From: Lophium mytilinum
Lineage: Eukaryota; Ascomycota; Dothideomycetes; Mytilinidiales; Mytilinidiaceae
Direction of reading: 5' to 3'
Assembly (NCBI GenBank): GCA_010093605.1
Contig: MU004198.1
Span: 1,122,456-1,186,455 of the forward strand
DNA: 64,000 nt
Below the pieces are notes generated by a model. It saw only the letters and a program-made list of their open reading frames with translations, did not search any database and was not told where the DNA came from. Below are positions 30,525 to 43,375 of this stretch, piece after piece; the first letter of the stretch is position 1, and each line of letters begins with the position of its first letter. The position numbers and the translations under genes are program-made.

Positions 30525-32210
30525 TCACATACCACCAACACCAACAGCACCACCAAACAACTTGTCACGGCGCATCCCCAAGCTCAAAACCGCCGTCAGC
30601 GCGCCTCCAGCCACAACAAGAAGATACGTCTTATCAATAGCACTAACAATAGCACCGAGGACGCGATCCTTAACCTCCGGAGCGAGGCTCTGCACAAGAC
30701 CAGAACGAGCGCCCAGCACAGCACCCTGAATAGCAGCCGGCGCCACATCCGGCAAGATCCGCTGAATCTGCGCCTGGCTGGAATTGAGGAGGATCGCGTT
30801 GGCGAGCGCGAGGGAGAGCGTCATACCCATGAACTGCGCCAGCGTGATAAACGCAATCGCAGGCGCGACATTTTCGCCCTCAACGACAGCCTGCGCGACG
30901 GAAAACGAGGCTTGCGCGAACATACCCGTCCCCACGCCCATCAGCACCGTGTAGCCGTAGACGCGGCTTTCAGAGGCGGTTTGGTCGATCGTGTACATGA
31001 GGGCGGCGCCGACGACGGCGAGCACGCCGCCGGCAAGGAACCACGGCATGTAGTAGCCCAGCTTGGACATGAGGGCGCCGTTGATGATGATGAAGACGAT
31101 GATGACGGCGATGAAGGGGAGGAGGCGGACGCCGGCGTCGAGGGGGCCGTCGCTGCGCGTGAACTGGAAGAATATGGGGATCATGTAGACGGGCACGAAG
31201 AGGAGGGCACCGCTTGCTGCTGTGCAGCTGAAGAGGATGAGTACCGTGCGCGAGCGGAAGAATTGTACGGGGATGATGCGCCGCGCCGGCGTGGTGAAGA
31301 TGCTCCAGATCTGCTGAGCGCCCAGCGTGAGGAAGAGCAGGCCAGACACAACGAATAGTGCGATGATACGGCCGGAGTTCCATGGATATGTGACGCCGCC
31401 TAAGTTGACAGCCAGGAGCAAGGCCGCCAGCGCTGCAGCCTGCAGTGTGATGCCGGCGTAGTCCATCTCAGCGGCTCTCGCCCGGAGTGGTGTACCAGGG
31501 CGGGGATCCTTGTTGGGGATGAGGAAGATGTAAGCGGGTGCACAGGCAGCGCCGATGAAGAGGTTGATGTAAAAGGCCCATCGCCAGCCCACCGAGGACT
31601 CACTGAAGGCGCCTCCAATGACAGGGCCCAGCACAGTGCCAAGACCCCAGCTCAAGCCGGTGAGGGAGACGTATATAGGGCGCTCAGACATGGTGGTAGT
31701 GGCAGCAATAAGTGTGTGGCATCCGATGTACTGGCCCGAGCCGCCTATGCCGGCGATGGCGCGCCCCAAGATCATGATATTCATGGACGGCGCTGTGCCG
31801 CAAATGGCCGAGCCGACCTCGAAGATAAAGACGTGGAAGATGTAGAACCATTTGGCGTTGAAGTTGCCATAGACGCGGCCCCAGGCCAGATTGGAGGATG
31901 TTGCGCATAGCAGGAACGCAACGCTCAACCACGCCATGTCCTGGACGTGGCCGAATTCCTCGACGATGACAGGTTGGAGGACGGCAACGACCGTGCCATC
32001 GACGGCATATAGGAAGGTGGAGAAAATGATGGCCGAGATGAACATGATCCATTTCCATCCCCTGAGTTCGCGTGGCCGGGGCTGTGGGTCATGATCATTC
32101 TGCTTCTCGTCACTCGTTGAGGTTTCGGTTGGACTTTTTGGTCTGTCTTCGATGGCATTGTTGTCGGGTAGGCTGTTTGCCGGTGTGTTCTTGTTGTCAA
32201 GTGCCGCCAT
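30525..32210 (-). CDS. Major facilitator transporter, DHA2 (14-helix) type
   Basis: An intronless frame of 561 aa from the ATG at 32210; the upstream extension to 32270 has no ATG. About 60 hydrophilic residues precede the first helix (WIMFISAIIFSTFLYAVDGT). The pattern VAVLQPVIVEEF with LSVAFLLCATSSNLAWGRVYG (helices 1 and 2 and the loop between 2 and 3) and then GRAIAGIGGSGQ and GPVIGGAF is that of fungal drug:proton antiporters of the DHA2 group. Some 14 hydrophobic segments follow. Such proteins use the proton gradient at the plasma membrane to export toxins, drugs or secondary metabolites. No biosynthetic backbone gene lies nearby, so general efflux is as likely as metabolite export. Confidence 0.9.
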   Translation of the reverse strand: MAALDNKNTPANSLPDNNAIEDRPKSPTETSTSDEKQNDHDPQPRPRELRGWKWIMFISAIIFSTFLYAVDGTVVAVLQPVIVEEFGHVQDMAWLSVAFLLCATSSNLAWGRVYGNFNAKWFYIFHVFIFEVGSAICGTAPSMNIMILGRAIAGIGGSGQYIGCHTLIAATTTMSERPIYVSLTGLSWGLGTVLGPVIGGAFSESSVGWRWAFYINLFIGAACAPAYIFLIPNKDPRPGTPLRARAAEMDYAGITLQAAALAALLLAVNLGGVTYPWNSGRIIALFVVSGLLFLTLGAQQIWSIFTTPARRIIPVQFFRSRTVLILFSCTAASGALLFVPVYMIPIFFQFTRSDGPLDAGVRLLPFIAVIIVFIIINGALMSKLGYYMPWFLAGGVLAVVGAALMYTIDQTASESRVYGYTVLMGVGTGMFAQASFSVAQAVVEGENVAPAIAFITLAQFMGMTLSLALANAILLNSSQAQIQRILPDVAPAAIQGAVLGARSGLVQSLAPEVKDRVLGAIVSAIDKTYLLVVAGGALTAVLSLGMRRDKLFGGAVGVGGM

Positions 32211-33224
32211 AGCTGCTGATGGATTGAAAATGGATGAGGAAACGTCTTCTCGTCTTGGTATGCTGGACAATGGTTAGGGAGACTGCCATCGCGCCACCTT
32301 GTGTCTCTGATATATCCGCAAACCAGAGATCATTTTGCTGCCGGTGGATTGCCAATGCGTTTTTAGATTGGTAACACGCTCGTGGTGGCCGTCCAAGATG
32401 GTGTGTATTTGTCACGTGCTTGTGTCTTACAGACACTAAGCTGTCGGTCGACCGAATTCATGCCCGTGAAATGTCGGCCGAAACAATTGTGCTGACCTAA
32501 GGGCTCGATAAGCAACATTTCAAACTCGACTATCTCCACGGCACCAACGGAGCAATTTATCAGGCACGCACAGGCTGTCGCAGAATACCTCCGGGTGAGC
32601 AACTACGCCCGGCTTACATCTGCGCCGGACTCATTCAGCCGTCCCGAGACGCCTAAGTACGCTAATCCACAGAACTAACGCTTCCCATCCACCGTGTGAG
32701 GTTTCGAGGATATCCGGCGGGTTCAATGATCAAGGCAAGTGATATACGCGTGGTAGTGTTTATGTTTATTGACTAGGTGTGAGAAAGAAAAAATGAAGGT
32801 ATATCGGGTCTCCGCAAATCCGCAGAAAGATGTGAAATTAAATCGCCAATATATCCAGGACAGTAGAAACTGAAGTCATACTGAGCTCGAGGTGATAGAA
32901 TGAAGGGAAAGTTTGCGACGAGACTTCTAATTGCCTAAAGTACGGGTAGGAAGACTGAAGACTGCTGCAAAGACTGCTGCAAAGACTTGCAAGTGCAGGT
33001 CCAGCTCCGCGTGGCTTATAGGCGTGGCTGATGGGTTTAGACTAATTATGCAAGGAGATTCCCGATGCCTCAAACGCCTCGAAACTCGGGCGGTCTTAGG
33101 TTCTGGTCTCAATACGAAGCTTCGAGTAGAGTTTAAACCGAATGACGCTCGTCTGAGCTTAGCCAACGATGGCAGGCGATTGCGGCCTGCTATCTCGCGA
33201 CGCAGTCAATTTAAGTCTGCTGTC
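32211..33224. other. Intergenic with a family relic
   Basis: This holds the transporter's upstream region, relic E at 32702-32790, and the 3' flank of copy B. No intact gene is seen. Confidence 0.5.
32702..32790 (-). pseudogene. Relic E: 5' end of a membrane-family gene
   Basis: Read on the minus strand, this segment aligns with the start of copy A (26748-26850). Shared runs include GCACTAC-like cores, ACGCG, TTGCCTT and CCCGCCGGATATCCT, with about a dozen bases missing and several transitions. The match stops right after the GGATATCC that encodes PPDI in copy A; nothing downstream resembles the family. It is a truncated duplicate. Confidence 0.7.
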
Positions 33225-33840
33225 TCATACAGCTTGTCCAACGATGCTGGAATTGGTTCTCCGACTCAACTTCTCCAGCTCCGAGTTGGTACGGCTGGCG
33301 TTCTTCTTTTCGAAGCCCGAACTGACTCTTTCCCGTTCGTTGATCCCCATTCCAATGCGCTTATTGACATTCTTCTCAAATAGCCTCTTTTCGCGCAAAT
33401 TTTTGGACCATGATTTTACGATTGGTGGCGCGATCTCGAGCCCAACCAGCGTGGCAAGACCAGCGAGAAGTGCAAATGCCTGGTCCATCTCTAGAATGGA
33501 CTGCGGGGCGCAGGGGATAAAAAAACAAGATTGGGGAAACGATTTCCCTCCTGTGAGAACGACTTTCAAGAATGAGAACCAAGCGTGGAATGGAAGAAAG
33601 ACGAAGATGATGCTCATAGGCATGATTGTCGCTACCATCGGAATTGCTGGGGCAACGCAGATCCACATTACCATCTCGAAGTTGGCGCTATTGGTTGGTA
33701 TGCGCAGGAGGCCGAGGACGCAAAGAGCCAGACCGAGCATAGCGCCAGCAGTGAGAACCACGTTTAGGTAGATGCGGTAGAAAACCCCCCATATTTGCTC
33801 CCAATTAAAGGAGCGAAATACTAGAGCCCTAACGCATAGG
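33225..33840 (-). pseudogene. Membrane-family copy B, 3' half, cut off by retrotransposon
   Basis: A minus-strand frame is open from the retrotransposon edge to the TGA at 33225. It carries three or four hydrophobic helices, the block SCFFIPCAPQSILEMDQAF, a basic segment (KSWSKNLREK) and the ending LSRRTNSS. Its other half lies at 51237-52001. Bases 33836-33840 (ATAGG) are repeated at 51236-51240 beyond the element. Counting that duplication once, the frame continues unbroken from the 5' half into this half, giving about 458 aa, close to copies C and D. The gene was therefore probably intact until the insertion. Confidence 0.85.
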
Positions 33841-34045
33841 TGTAGAATTCTTAATATATAGTTAATATTTAGATATTATATATATAATATATAGATCTAC
33901 TATAGAAATACTTTTCTATATAGATTTAGTATAATTAAGGCCTATATAGGCCTCTCTAATATATATATAGCCTAGCTAGATTTTTATATAGAATTAATAT
34001 CTATTATTCTTTAAATTCTTATATTATATAATTAGAAATATTATA
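33841..34045 (+). repeat. Left LTR of the outer gypsy fossil
   Basis: 205 bp beginning TGTAGAATTC. It differs from the right LTR at about 7 positions, all transitions, consistent with RIP acting separately on the two copies. Confidence 0.9.
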
Positions 34046-35485
34046 TCTAGTAGCTTAGTTATAGTTTTAGCCGCCTCTAAGGCCTTCTTAAAGGGCTATT
34101 AGATTCTTAAACTTAATAGTATAGAGCTAGCTAAGGCTATATTTTTATAATTAACCCTTAGTAATAATAAAAGATATTAGCTTCTATAATTAGTAGAATT
34201 TTTAGATTATTATAATAATACTAAGCTATATTAATAGTTTCTACAAATTAACCTAATTAGTAATTAATAATAACTATTAATAATAGCCCCTAATTAGTAT
34301 TAGGCCAGCGTTATAGTATAACTACCTATTATAAATATTCTTATAAAAATTAAATAGTATAGATTTAAAGAGCTCTTAGCTAGAATATTACTATAGAATT
34401 TTTCTATCCCTTTTAATACTTCTATATAACTAACTATACGTTCTATTAGCTACTAAAGCAAGATTAATAGTAGAATGGCAAGAAGAATAATATTATAGCT
34501 TAATAGAGCCTAATAATTATATAGTAATTAAAAATCCTTATAAGTTAATTATAAAAAGAAGGCGGAGAAGTCCTTTTAAGAATTCTCCCTCTCTAATAGA
34601 ATATTAAAAAGTATTTAAGAAAGAAACTTAATATTACTATCTTAGTACTCTTTTCTTACTCCTTACTTTAATTATATTATAGTTATTAACTCTTTTCTAC
34701 TCTTTCTTATTCTTAGATATTCTATAACTCTTAGCTTTCTTTTATATCTAGTAATAGATATTATTATTCTAATAAATTACCTTTTAACTTTTAAGAACTC
34801 TTTTAAAGGCTTTCTTAGTTTAGTACTATATCTTATAATCTATCTAATTTAATATTAGCCTTATAGGCTAAGTAGACCGCTACTTTAGAACCTATTAAGC
34901 TACTAGTTTAAGGTCCTCTAATTATTTATAGTAGTGCTCTAGCCTATAATCTAGAGCTTATCTATTAAGGGCTATTATTTATACCTTTTTTAGATAGCTA
35001 TTAATACTTTTAAGCCCCTATAATAGAGTATATAATAAATTACTAAGAACTAGAACCTTTTAGTTCTATATTAGCTTCTTTTATATAATAGTAGTAGGCT
35101 ACTATACTAGAATAGCTATAAGCTATAGTTTCTAATTACTATACCTATATTAAGAATATATTAGATAATCTCTAGTAGTAGCCTACTTCTTAGAGTACTA
35201 CTAACTTCTAGAATCTATTATCTAATACTTTCTTAGATTATCTAATGCTAGACTATAATAAGCCTCTATTAGAATAAACTATATAAGAGCTTTAATAAGC
35301 CTTTAAAAAAATATTAGCTATAAGAGAACCTTATCTAATAGCGCTACCTAAAGTTCTTATAAGAACTCCCGCTATATAGTTAGATAAAGTTAATAATAAT
35401 ATATACTCTATCTAGATAGTTTAAATATATAACTTTATTACTATATAAGTAGACGCCTATTAATAGGTTTACTAGTAGATACTAG

Positions 35486-35687
35486 TATTATAGTCTATAA
35501 GAGGCAAGGCACGGAGTATAGTATTAAATAAGGAATAGGGTATATTTATAAAGATAAAGTCGCGTAGAGGTAGAGGTTCTACGCGGTAGAGGCTAAATAT
35601 AGGCTAGAGGTATAAAACCGCGCTAGTGCACGGGCTTATATAATATAGCTAAGAATATATAATATATGCGGAGCTAGATTTATTACA
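35486..35687 (-). repeat. LTR of the nested element (its 3' LTR)
   Basis: 202 bp, ending TTACA on the plus strand. It differs from its partner at 43174-43375 at about 16 positions, all transitions. Confidence 0.9.
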
Positions 35688-38600
35688 CTACCCCTCTAAA
35701 ATAAAGAAGAGAAAGAAAAGGCTATATAAAAAGAGAAGGCTATATAGTAAGGCTATAGTAGACTAAGGAAAATAAAATACTAAGAAAATATAGTTGTAAG
35801 TAATTAAATAAGAACCGCGCAAGGAAGGGGCGTACTTACGGTGTTATAAAGGTAGGCGTTCCTATTAAGATAGCTTAGCTAGCTAGGTGCAGTAGAGAAT
35901 CCGGGTCTTAGGGTTATAAATAATATTATAATATTACTGCGTAAGGTATATAATTAGAGTTAATAAACGCGTATATTATAGATTGTTAGCGCGCGCTTAT
36001 TAAGGACTTATTACTAATTAGGGTTAGGCCTAAAATCTAGGTAAGGGCCGTTAGCATTATAGTAATAGTAGTAGAACTTACTAATAAGCTTATTAGCGCT
36101 ATATTTACTAAAGTTAGTCTAGTTCTACTATATTTATAGTTTAGTATAACCTTTATACTAGGCGCGGTATTATAGTTTACGGCCGTAACGGCCGCGTTGC
36201 CGCTAATAGCTATCTATAATAAAATTAATTAGCTATATATTAATATAATCTTACTTATTATCTATTATTCTATAGGGGTTAACAACCTATATAGGCGGTA
36301 GAGGCGGTAGGTTCTATTCTAGTATAGAGTTAGGCTAAAAGAGATAGAGAAGGTAAGAATAGAAAACGTTATGCGTATAACGTCTCTTAAGTAATATTCT
36401 AGTAAAATTAAGCTAAAAGGCGTAGCTCTAGTCTACAACTTTAGTAATATAGAAGGGGCTAAGGTTCTTATAATTAAGTAAGTAATTAGGGCGCTGGGTT
36501 TTAATATTGCGTGTGTTAAGCTAGATAAGATTATCTACTTTAAAGCGTAGTGGTGGCTATTAATATTAATTAGTAAAGTAGGCTTAGATAGCTATAGCCT
36601 AGGTAATAGCTTAGCAGCATTCTATAAGGATCTCTTTTATTTAATTAGTGTATTAGTTAGCTAGTAGCTACTTATTATATACTATAGCGCGCCCTATTAC
36701 TAGTATAGAGGGTTTAATACCTAATTATAGGTAGAAGCCGCAAGTAGTAAAAAAGGGGGTAAAGCCTATTAAGGCTAATTTATAGTTATTAACGGTGAAT
36801 TTACTAAGGGGAAGATAGTTAACCTAGTTATTCTAGTAGTATAAAATAAACTAATATAGGTATACTTTTATAATAGAGTTAGCGTTCTTAGTCTAGCTAT
36901 TAGTTTTAGAATAGAAAGCGGTAGAAAACTTAGGCTTAACGCTAAGTTATTTATATAAGCGGCGCTATACAGTAGATATAAATTATACGCCGTAATTACT
37001 AATAATTACTTTAGGTAAGCTGTATAGTTAAAATACTTTGCAGATAAAGGTATTAGTAATGTCTTTAATAGTGTTGCTAGTTATAGAAATATAGTAGCGT
37101 TCTTTAGATAGTTAGTTAACTATAATAAGAATAAGTATATACGTTTATCTATTTTATATATAAGAAGGCAGATCTATAATAAAATCTATAGTAATTTTAG
37201 TCTATTACTTATCTAGTATATTAAGGCTATATAGTAGTTCTTACTATTTATCTTAAAAGGCTTTTACTTAGTAGTAGCTATAATAGGCGCCTATATAGCG
37301 CTTAATATTATTATAGAAGTTAGGCTAGAAGTAGTAATATTAAAGAAGCTTATAGAAGCTATGCTTACTAAAGTAGCTAGTAATAGAAGTATTATAAGAT
37401 AGGCTAAGTAGCTTAGTATATAGCTAGTTATAGGCTAGTATATATAGATAGTTATAGTAGTATAGCTAGTTATTCTATAATTTAAAGCTATTAATATTAA
37501 GGTTACTAATAAGGTTATAGAGGGCTTTTAGAATAAAGCGGGTGCTACTTTAGATAATATCTATAAGCTTATATAGTATAGAGTTATATAGAGGTTTAGA
37601 TTAAGGTAGATATATATAGGCCTTATTAATAAGGTATTATAGGTTATTATTATTATAGTTAATATTATTATTATTATTATTACCTTAAACTAGCTATGCT
37701 ATAATAACCTTATTAGTAGCTACAATATTCTTATTAGCTAATAGAGCTATAAAAATCTTATTAGTATCGCCGGGTAGCGCCGCGAAGTTCTTGTTAGTGC
37801 TTCCGTTGCTATTACTGTTATTATTAGCACAGTCGTGGCTGTGTAGCCTAGCGGGGGCAAGTTAGAGGGGTAAGAGAAAGAGAGAATGTATTTTAAGAGA
37901 GGATTATAGTAAGGTTATTAGAAGAGGCTTAAGTTTCTTAGTGCACGGAAGTAGCCTATTTTAGTAAAGTACGTGGAATAGCCTAAGGGCGCCGGGCTTA
38001 CTTAGTTTAGCGTTATTTAGTAAGAGTAAGGGTAATTTACTATTTAGTATAACTCTAGGTCTAAAGTTATAAGATTTAAGTACGGTTTAATATTAAAATT
38101 AATTTTATAGATTATTAAGGCTGTAAGGTAGATTCTATAAATAGTAAGTAAGGCTATTAGGCTTACCCCCTAATATGCTAGGGCGATATATAATCTTAAA
38201 GTTAAATCTAGTAAGAAACTTAGTCTATTATGCCTAGTAGCGATTAAGTTTCTTTATAGTTATAAACTATTTAAGATTATAGTAATCTATAAGAACATTA
38301 GTTAGGTTCTTAGAGTTAGTACTTATAAGCTCTAGTTACTATTTTTTAAAGGCTTTAATAATAGCAAGCAACTCTTTATTATAGATCTTATAGTTATATT
38401 TAGCTAGTAATATCTTAGAAGAAAAGAAGGTAACTAGGTAGAGAAGGCTATTAGGCCTAATTTAGGATATAACGCCGGCTATTATATAATTAGAAGCGTT
38501 AGTTTTAAAAAAAACCTTTTTACTATACTAGAAGTATATAAGGATAGGTGCTTCTATAAACGCCTTTTTAAGCGCGCGGAAGCCTTTTTTATAGGCCTCT

Positions 38601-41600
38601 ATCTATAAGAAATAGGGTTTCTTCTATTCTTCTTAGAGCTTTATTATATTAGTAAGAGGTTTAATAATACGTAAGAATCTATAGATAAACTATTAGTAGA
38701 AGTTTAATAGTCTAATAAAGGCTTAGATATCTTTAATATAGTTTAGTATACTCTATTTAAGAATAGTAGTAACTTTCTCTAGATCTATATAGATCCTATT
38801 AGTAGAAATAATAAGTTCTAAGTAGGTAACCTCTTTCTAGTTAAACGCGCACTTAGATAAGTTAATATATAGGCCTACTATCTCTAGTCTTTTAAGAATA
38901 GCTGTAATATAAGCTTTATAGTCGGCTTTAGAGCCTTCTATATAGATAAGGATATTATTAAGATACGCTATATAGAATATATTAAGGAAGTTATGCAGTA
39001 TTTAATTAATAAAGGATTAGAATATTCTAGGCCCTCCTATAACGCTAAAGGGCATAATAAGGGACTTATATTTACTATAGTATATTATAAAGGCTATTTT
39101 ATATTTATAGCTAGGGGCTATATAGACTTTATTAAAGGCCGCAATAATATTAAGCTTAGTAAACTACTTAGCTTTACTAAGGCAGTAGAGGGTTTTCTAG
39201 ATAAGCGGGATTAGGTATTATATTTTAATAGTAAGGGCGTTAACGGCTCTATAGTTAACGCAGAACTAAACACCGCCCCCTAGCTTACGTATAAAAAGGA
39301 TAGATAAAGAGACTTATAACTGCAAGCGTCTAATATAGCCTTTAGCTAGGTTATTATTAAGCTATTTCTTAATAACTTAGAGCTTATTAGTAGATATTAG
39401 GTATAGACGGGCTTTAGATAGCTTACTAAGGTTAATACTATTAACCTAGTTAATTTTATAGTCTATTCTAGGTCTATATAGAGGAAGTATATCTATATTA
39501 ACTTAGTTAAATATATAAATATATCTATATAGGCTAGGGGGAAGCTTTATAAATATCTTTTTCTTAGTATAGTATTGCTTAACTTCTATAAATTTCTTAA
39601 TATTGCGTATAGCTAGTTTATAGAGGTAGACTAGTATATTACTTATTTACAAGGCTATAATCTAGAGGTAGTTAGAATAGAGTAAGAAGTTCTTACTAGT
39701 ATTAGTAAGGTTGGCTGTAATGTATTAAGGTAAGTTATTAAGCTAGTCTCCTTTAATAGCGGCTATGCGGCGCATAGTAAGGTAGGCTATAATACCTATA
39801 TATTATATAGAGTCTATAGAATTAAAAAGTTATATAATATTATAATTATATATAAAATTAGGTAGTGCTAAGCCTTTTATATAGGTAGTAGCGCTATTAG
39901 TATTATTTATATAGTAATAGTAATATAGGTAGAAAATTCTATTACATTTTTCTTTTATAAAGTTAATCTTACTAGTAACCTAGTCTATAGCTAGATTATA
40001 GCGCTAGAACTAGCAGAGGCCTAAGATAATATTATAGTCGCTAAGGTTAGTAATATAGGCCTATTCGCGGCCCTAATAGCCTTAAATAGCGATAGGAATA
40101 AGAGCTTTATAGGTAATCTTTTTAGCAATAGCAGAGCTATTAGCTAATTTAAGTATTTATAATTTAGGTAAGGGGTAAGTAGAGAAGTTTATTTAGTGCG
40201 CATAAGTAGTATTTATAAATTTATTAGTTACTCTAGTATTACTGTAAAGGTATTCTTTAATTATATCTAGTAGTTATCCTTTATAGAAACGCTAGACTTT
40301 AGCTAGAACTAGAAAGCTATAGAGGGTCTTTTTATTAGTTTAACCCGCTTAAATATTATTACTAAGAGAGGTAGCTAAAATAACTAACCTTCTTAACTAT
40401 AACTTTATAAATTCCTTATTTTTATAGTATTAGACTGCTTTAGTAATAATACGCCCTAGATCGCAACTATAATCTAGAATTAAGTATTTCCTAAGTGGCT
40501 CTAATATTAAAATTAGCCGTATTTTATAAAAGGTCCTCCCGCGCCTCTAGATAAGATAGAAGTATTAATGCCTACTTTAGTAGTAGCTAGCGTAAATATA
40601 GTAGGGGGCGTATATATAGACGGAGCGTATATAGATAGGGGTATATATATAGTTAGAATATATATAAAGGGGGCGTATATAGATAGAGCTAGGGTTATAA
40701 TATTATTTAGATATATACTAATACTGCGTAGGGCAAGTATAGAGCGCTCTATAGAATACTACTAGTTAGTAGAAGTATAGCTAATAAGCTAGTAGTAGAA
40801 GTAATAGTTCTTATTTATAAGCTAACGCTTTTAATTATCTATAAGGCGGCCTAGAGCTAGGCGCTGCTAATTAGTAGAAATATTAACGGGAAAGTTTATA
40901 GCTTTACAAGTTACTAGCGCAGATATTTAGTAATTCTAGGTAGGCGTATTTATCTAGCCTTAGCTATAATTATTCTAGTAACCTTAGCTCTAAGTATTTT
41001 AAGAGACCTAGTTCTAAGTAGCTTAAAACTAACCTATTAGGGTCTAATTAGGGGGGTTCTAATTAGAAGGGTTCTATAGGCGGTTACCGCGGTAGCTACC
41101 GCAGTAACTATTATTAGTCTAGGAGTTATTAGGCTATTAGCTATACTGTCTAGGCTAGTTATATAGTTAGTATAGCTAGGTATAGTTAACTATAGCTTAG
41201 TCTAGAAGCTAGTTATAGTAAGCATTAATAACTTTATATTCTTTCTTATAATGTTTTTCTAGAACACCCGCAGGCTTAGTAATACCGGGGCGGATCTTTA
41301 TCTTAAGCGCGGTAATATTCTAATAGTATTCTTAGTTTAGTAGTTATACTATAAGTGCTTAGTATTTTATATAGAATATATTAAGGTTATTATTACTCTA
41401 TATTAGTTAGTTAAGTTACTAGAAAGTAATAGCTTTAGAGTTATATAGCAGGTTCTTAATATTAAGGCGCTTAATAGCCTTATTAAGAGTATAAAAGGGC
41501 TAGTAGCTAGTTATCCGCGCTATATAGTTACTAAGAGGTGTGCCAGTAAGGCATATACTAAGAAAGTAGAGGCGGAAGCCTTTATTATATTAATAGAGAC

Positions 41601-43173
41601 AGCTACTATAAGTAAACTTACTAAGAACCTAGTAACGCTAGGTAATATATTTAGTTTTATTACTATTATACTTAGGGGGGTGTAGTATAGTCTTATCTTT
41701 ATTTTAATTAGCGCGGGTTCCGCAGTTAATATTATGCAGAGGTAGTAGAGTACTATCCGGCCCTATATAAGGTAGTATACGCGGTTAAAAAGTATAAATT
41801 AGGTTGCGGTTATATAAGTCCTTATTATTATTACTATTACTAGAGTTAGAGGGAGGTCCGCCGCCGCCCGAGTATATATAGTTCTATTAACTATAAAGGG
41901 GCTTATTAGGGTAGTAAGATAGTAAGGGTTTATATTAATAGCGGTCGCGGCCGCGTAAGTAATCTTAGCTAGGTAGAATTAGTAGGCGTAGCTTAGCGCC
42001 TCCTTTAGCTATAATATAGGCTATAAGCTTACGTTAATAGCTTATAGTAGCGGCGAGCTATATAGTAATCTTAGAGGGAGGGCTATTAGCGCAGGCTATA
42101 GGGCCGCAGATAGTAGTATTCTAGATACTATTAATATAGAGTTTAGTAGTAGTAAAGGCTTTTTTAATATTCTTAATATAGGCTTTAAGCTTAGTAATAT
42201 ACTTAGCTAAAGCTTTACTATAGGCCTTAAGCTTAGTAATGCGCTTTACTACTATCGCGTTAATAGTATCTATCTAGGCGGTAAATACTACTATATTAGC
42301 AACATATTTATATATAATTTTATCTTTAGCATTTCTAGCATAGATAGTATTATCTCTATCTTAAATAGTATTATTATAGTTATTATAGGCTTAGTCCCAA
42401 TCCTCTTTAGCTTTAATAATGTTAGATTTATATTGGAATTTTATATCGGCAATAGCCTTTTCTAGCCGCTTAATATTATCTTTTGCGGCTAGAAGGCGAG
42501 CGTCTTATTACTTAATTATATTATAAGCTTACTTATTAAGCTTAGCCTATACCTCTATAGAGGCCTTATTACGCTCTAGGCGGTTATATAGTTAATAGAT
42601 CTTAGCTTTATATAAATAGGTTAATTTAAAGGCTATTACCTTATCTTTAGTAATAAAGTCTATAAAAGCTTTAGTATTAGGGACCTTATATATAATAGGG
42701 GCTTTATTAGCGTCCTATTTATTAATAGTAGAGTAATTAATAAGTTTATTAACTTTAAGGATGGAGTTTTTAAAGGCGCCGGGCATCTTAGAGTAGTAGA
42801 CGTGGCTACTAGGGTTAGATTAATTAGGGTGTTTCTAAAGTTTATTATCTTTAAAGAAAGCGTTGTCTTTAGTAAGGTTATCTTAGGTATTATTATAGCT
42901 GCGCGCGCGCTGTAAGTTTCTAGTAATTATCTAAGATTCCTTAGCGGCGGTATTCTAGAAGTCTTAAGTTAAGGCCTAGAAGTCTAAAGGTATAAGGATA
43001 GTATACTATAAAAGGAGGTCTTAAAGCTTCTATATACTAGTTATACTAAGAGAGTTAGAGTTATTAGCTATAGTATTAATAGCCGCGCAGGGTAATTATA
43101 GGGTATTATAGTTCGCTAGCAGTAGTAGTTTAAGAACTTAGTAGAATAGTAGCTAGGTAGAGTAACTTTATAG

Positions 43174-43375
43174 TATTACAGTCTATAAGAGGTAAGGCAT
43201 AGAGCATAGTATTAAATAAGAAATAGGGTGTATTTATAAAGATAAAGTCGCGTAGAGGTAGAGATTCTACGCGGTAGAGACTAAATACAGGCTAGAGGTA
43301 TAAAACCGCGCTAGCGCACGGGCTTACATAATGTAGCCAAGAATATATAATATATGCGGAGCTAGATCTATTATA
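43174..43375 (-). repeat. LTR of the nested element (its 5' LTR)
   Basis: Partner of 35486-35687; ACTAG follows immediately as the target duplication. Confidence 0.9.

Larger units (their letters stand above)
35486..43375 (-). mobile_element. Nested Ty3/gypsy LTR retrotransposon fossil, minus orientation
   Basis: A 7.9 kb element inserted in the outer one. Its 202-bp LTRs lie at 35486-35687 and 43174-43375, with a perfect 5-bp target duplication ACTAG (35481-35485 and 43376-43380). On the minus strand the LTR starts with TG, and a short purine run (AGAGGGGTAG) lies directly before the LTR at 35687, so its 3' end is on the left. Reverse transcriptase with the adjoining RNase H region is recognisable on the minus strand at about 39080-38440, matching Ty3/gypsy. 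gag should lie to the right (41-43 kb). It retains more CG-rich islands than the outer element. It looks whole at its ends, but the coding parts carry dozens of breaks. Confidence 0.85.

Noticed and set aside
30234-31358. 374-codon plus-strand frame rich in Arg, Asp and His
   Set aside because: It is largely antisense to the MFS transporter, which has clear family motifs; composition follows from the complementary strand.
27347-32210. Secondary-metabolite gene cluster
   Set aside because: No polyketide synthase, peptide synthetase, terpene or other backbone enzyme lies in the window.
38993-39214. 73-codon plus-strand frame inside the AT-rich island
   Set aside because: It lies antisense to the reverse transcriptase remnant of the nested gypsy fossil.
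40568-40765. 65-codon Ile/Tyr-rich frame with repeated GAYIDRG-like units
   Set aside because: It arises from a short AT-rich repeat (GCGTATATAGA type) in the fossil; no gene support.
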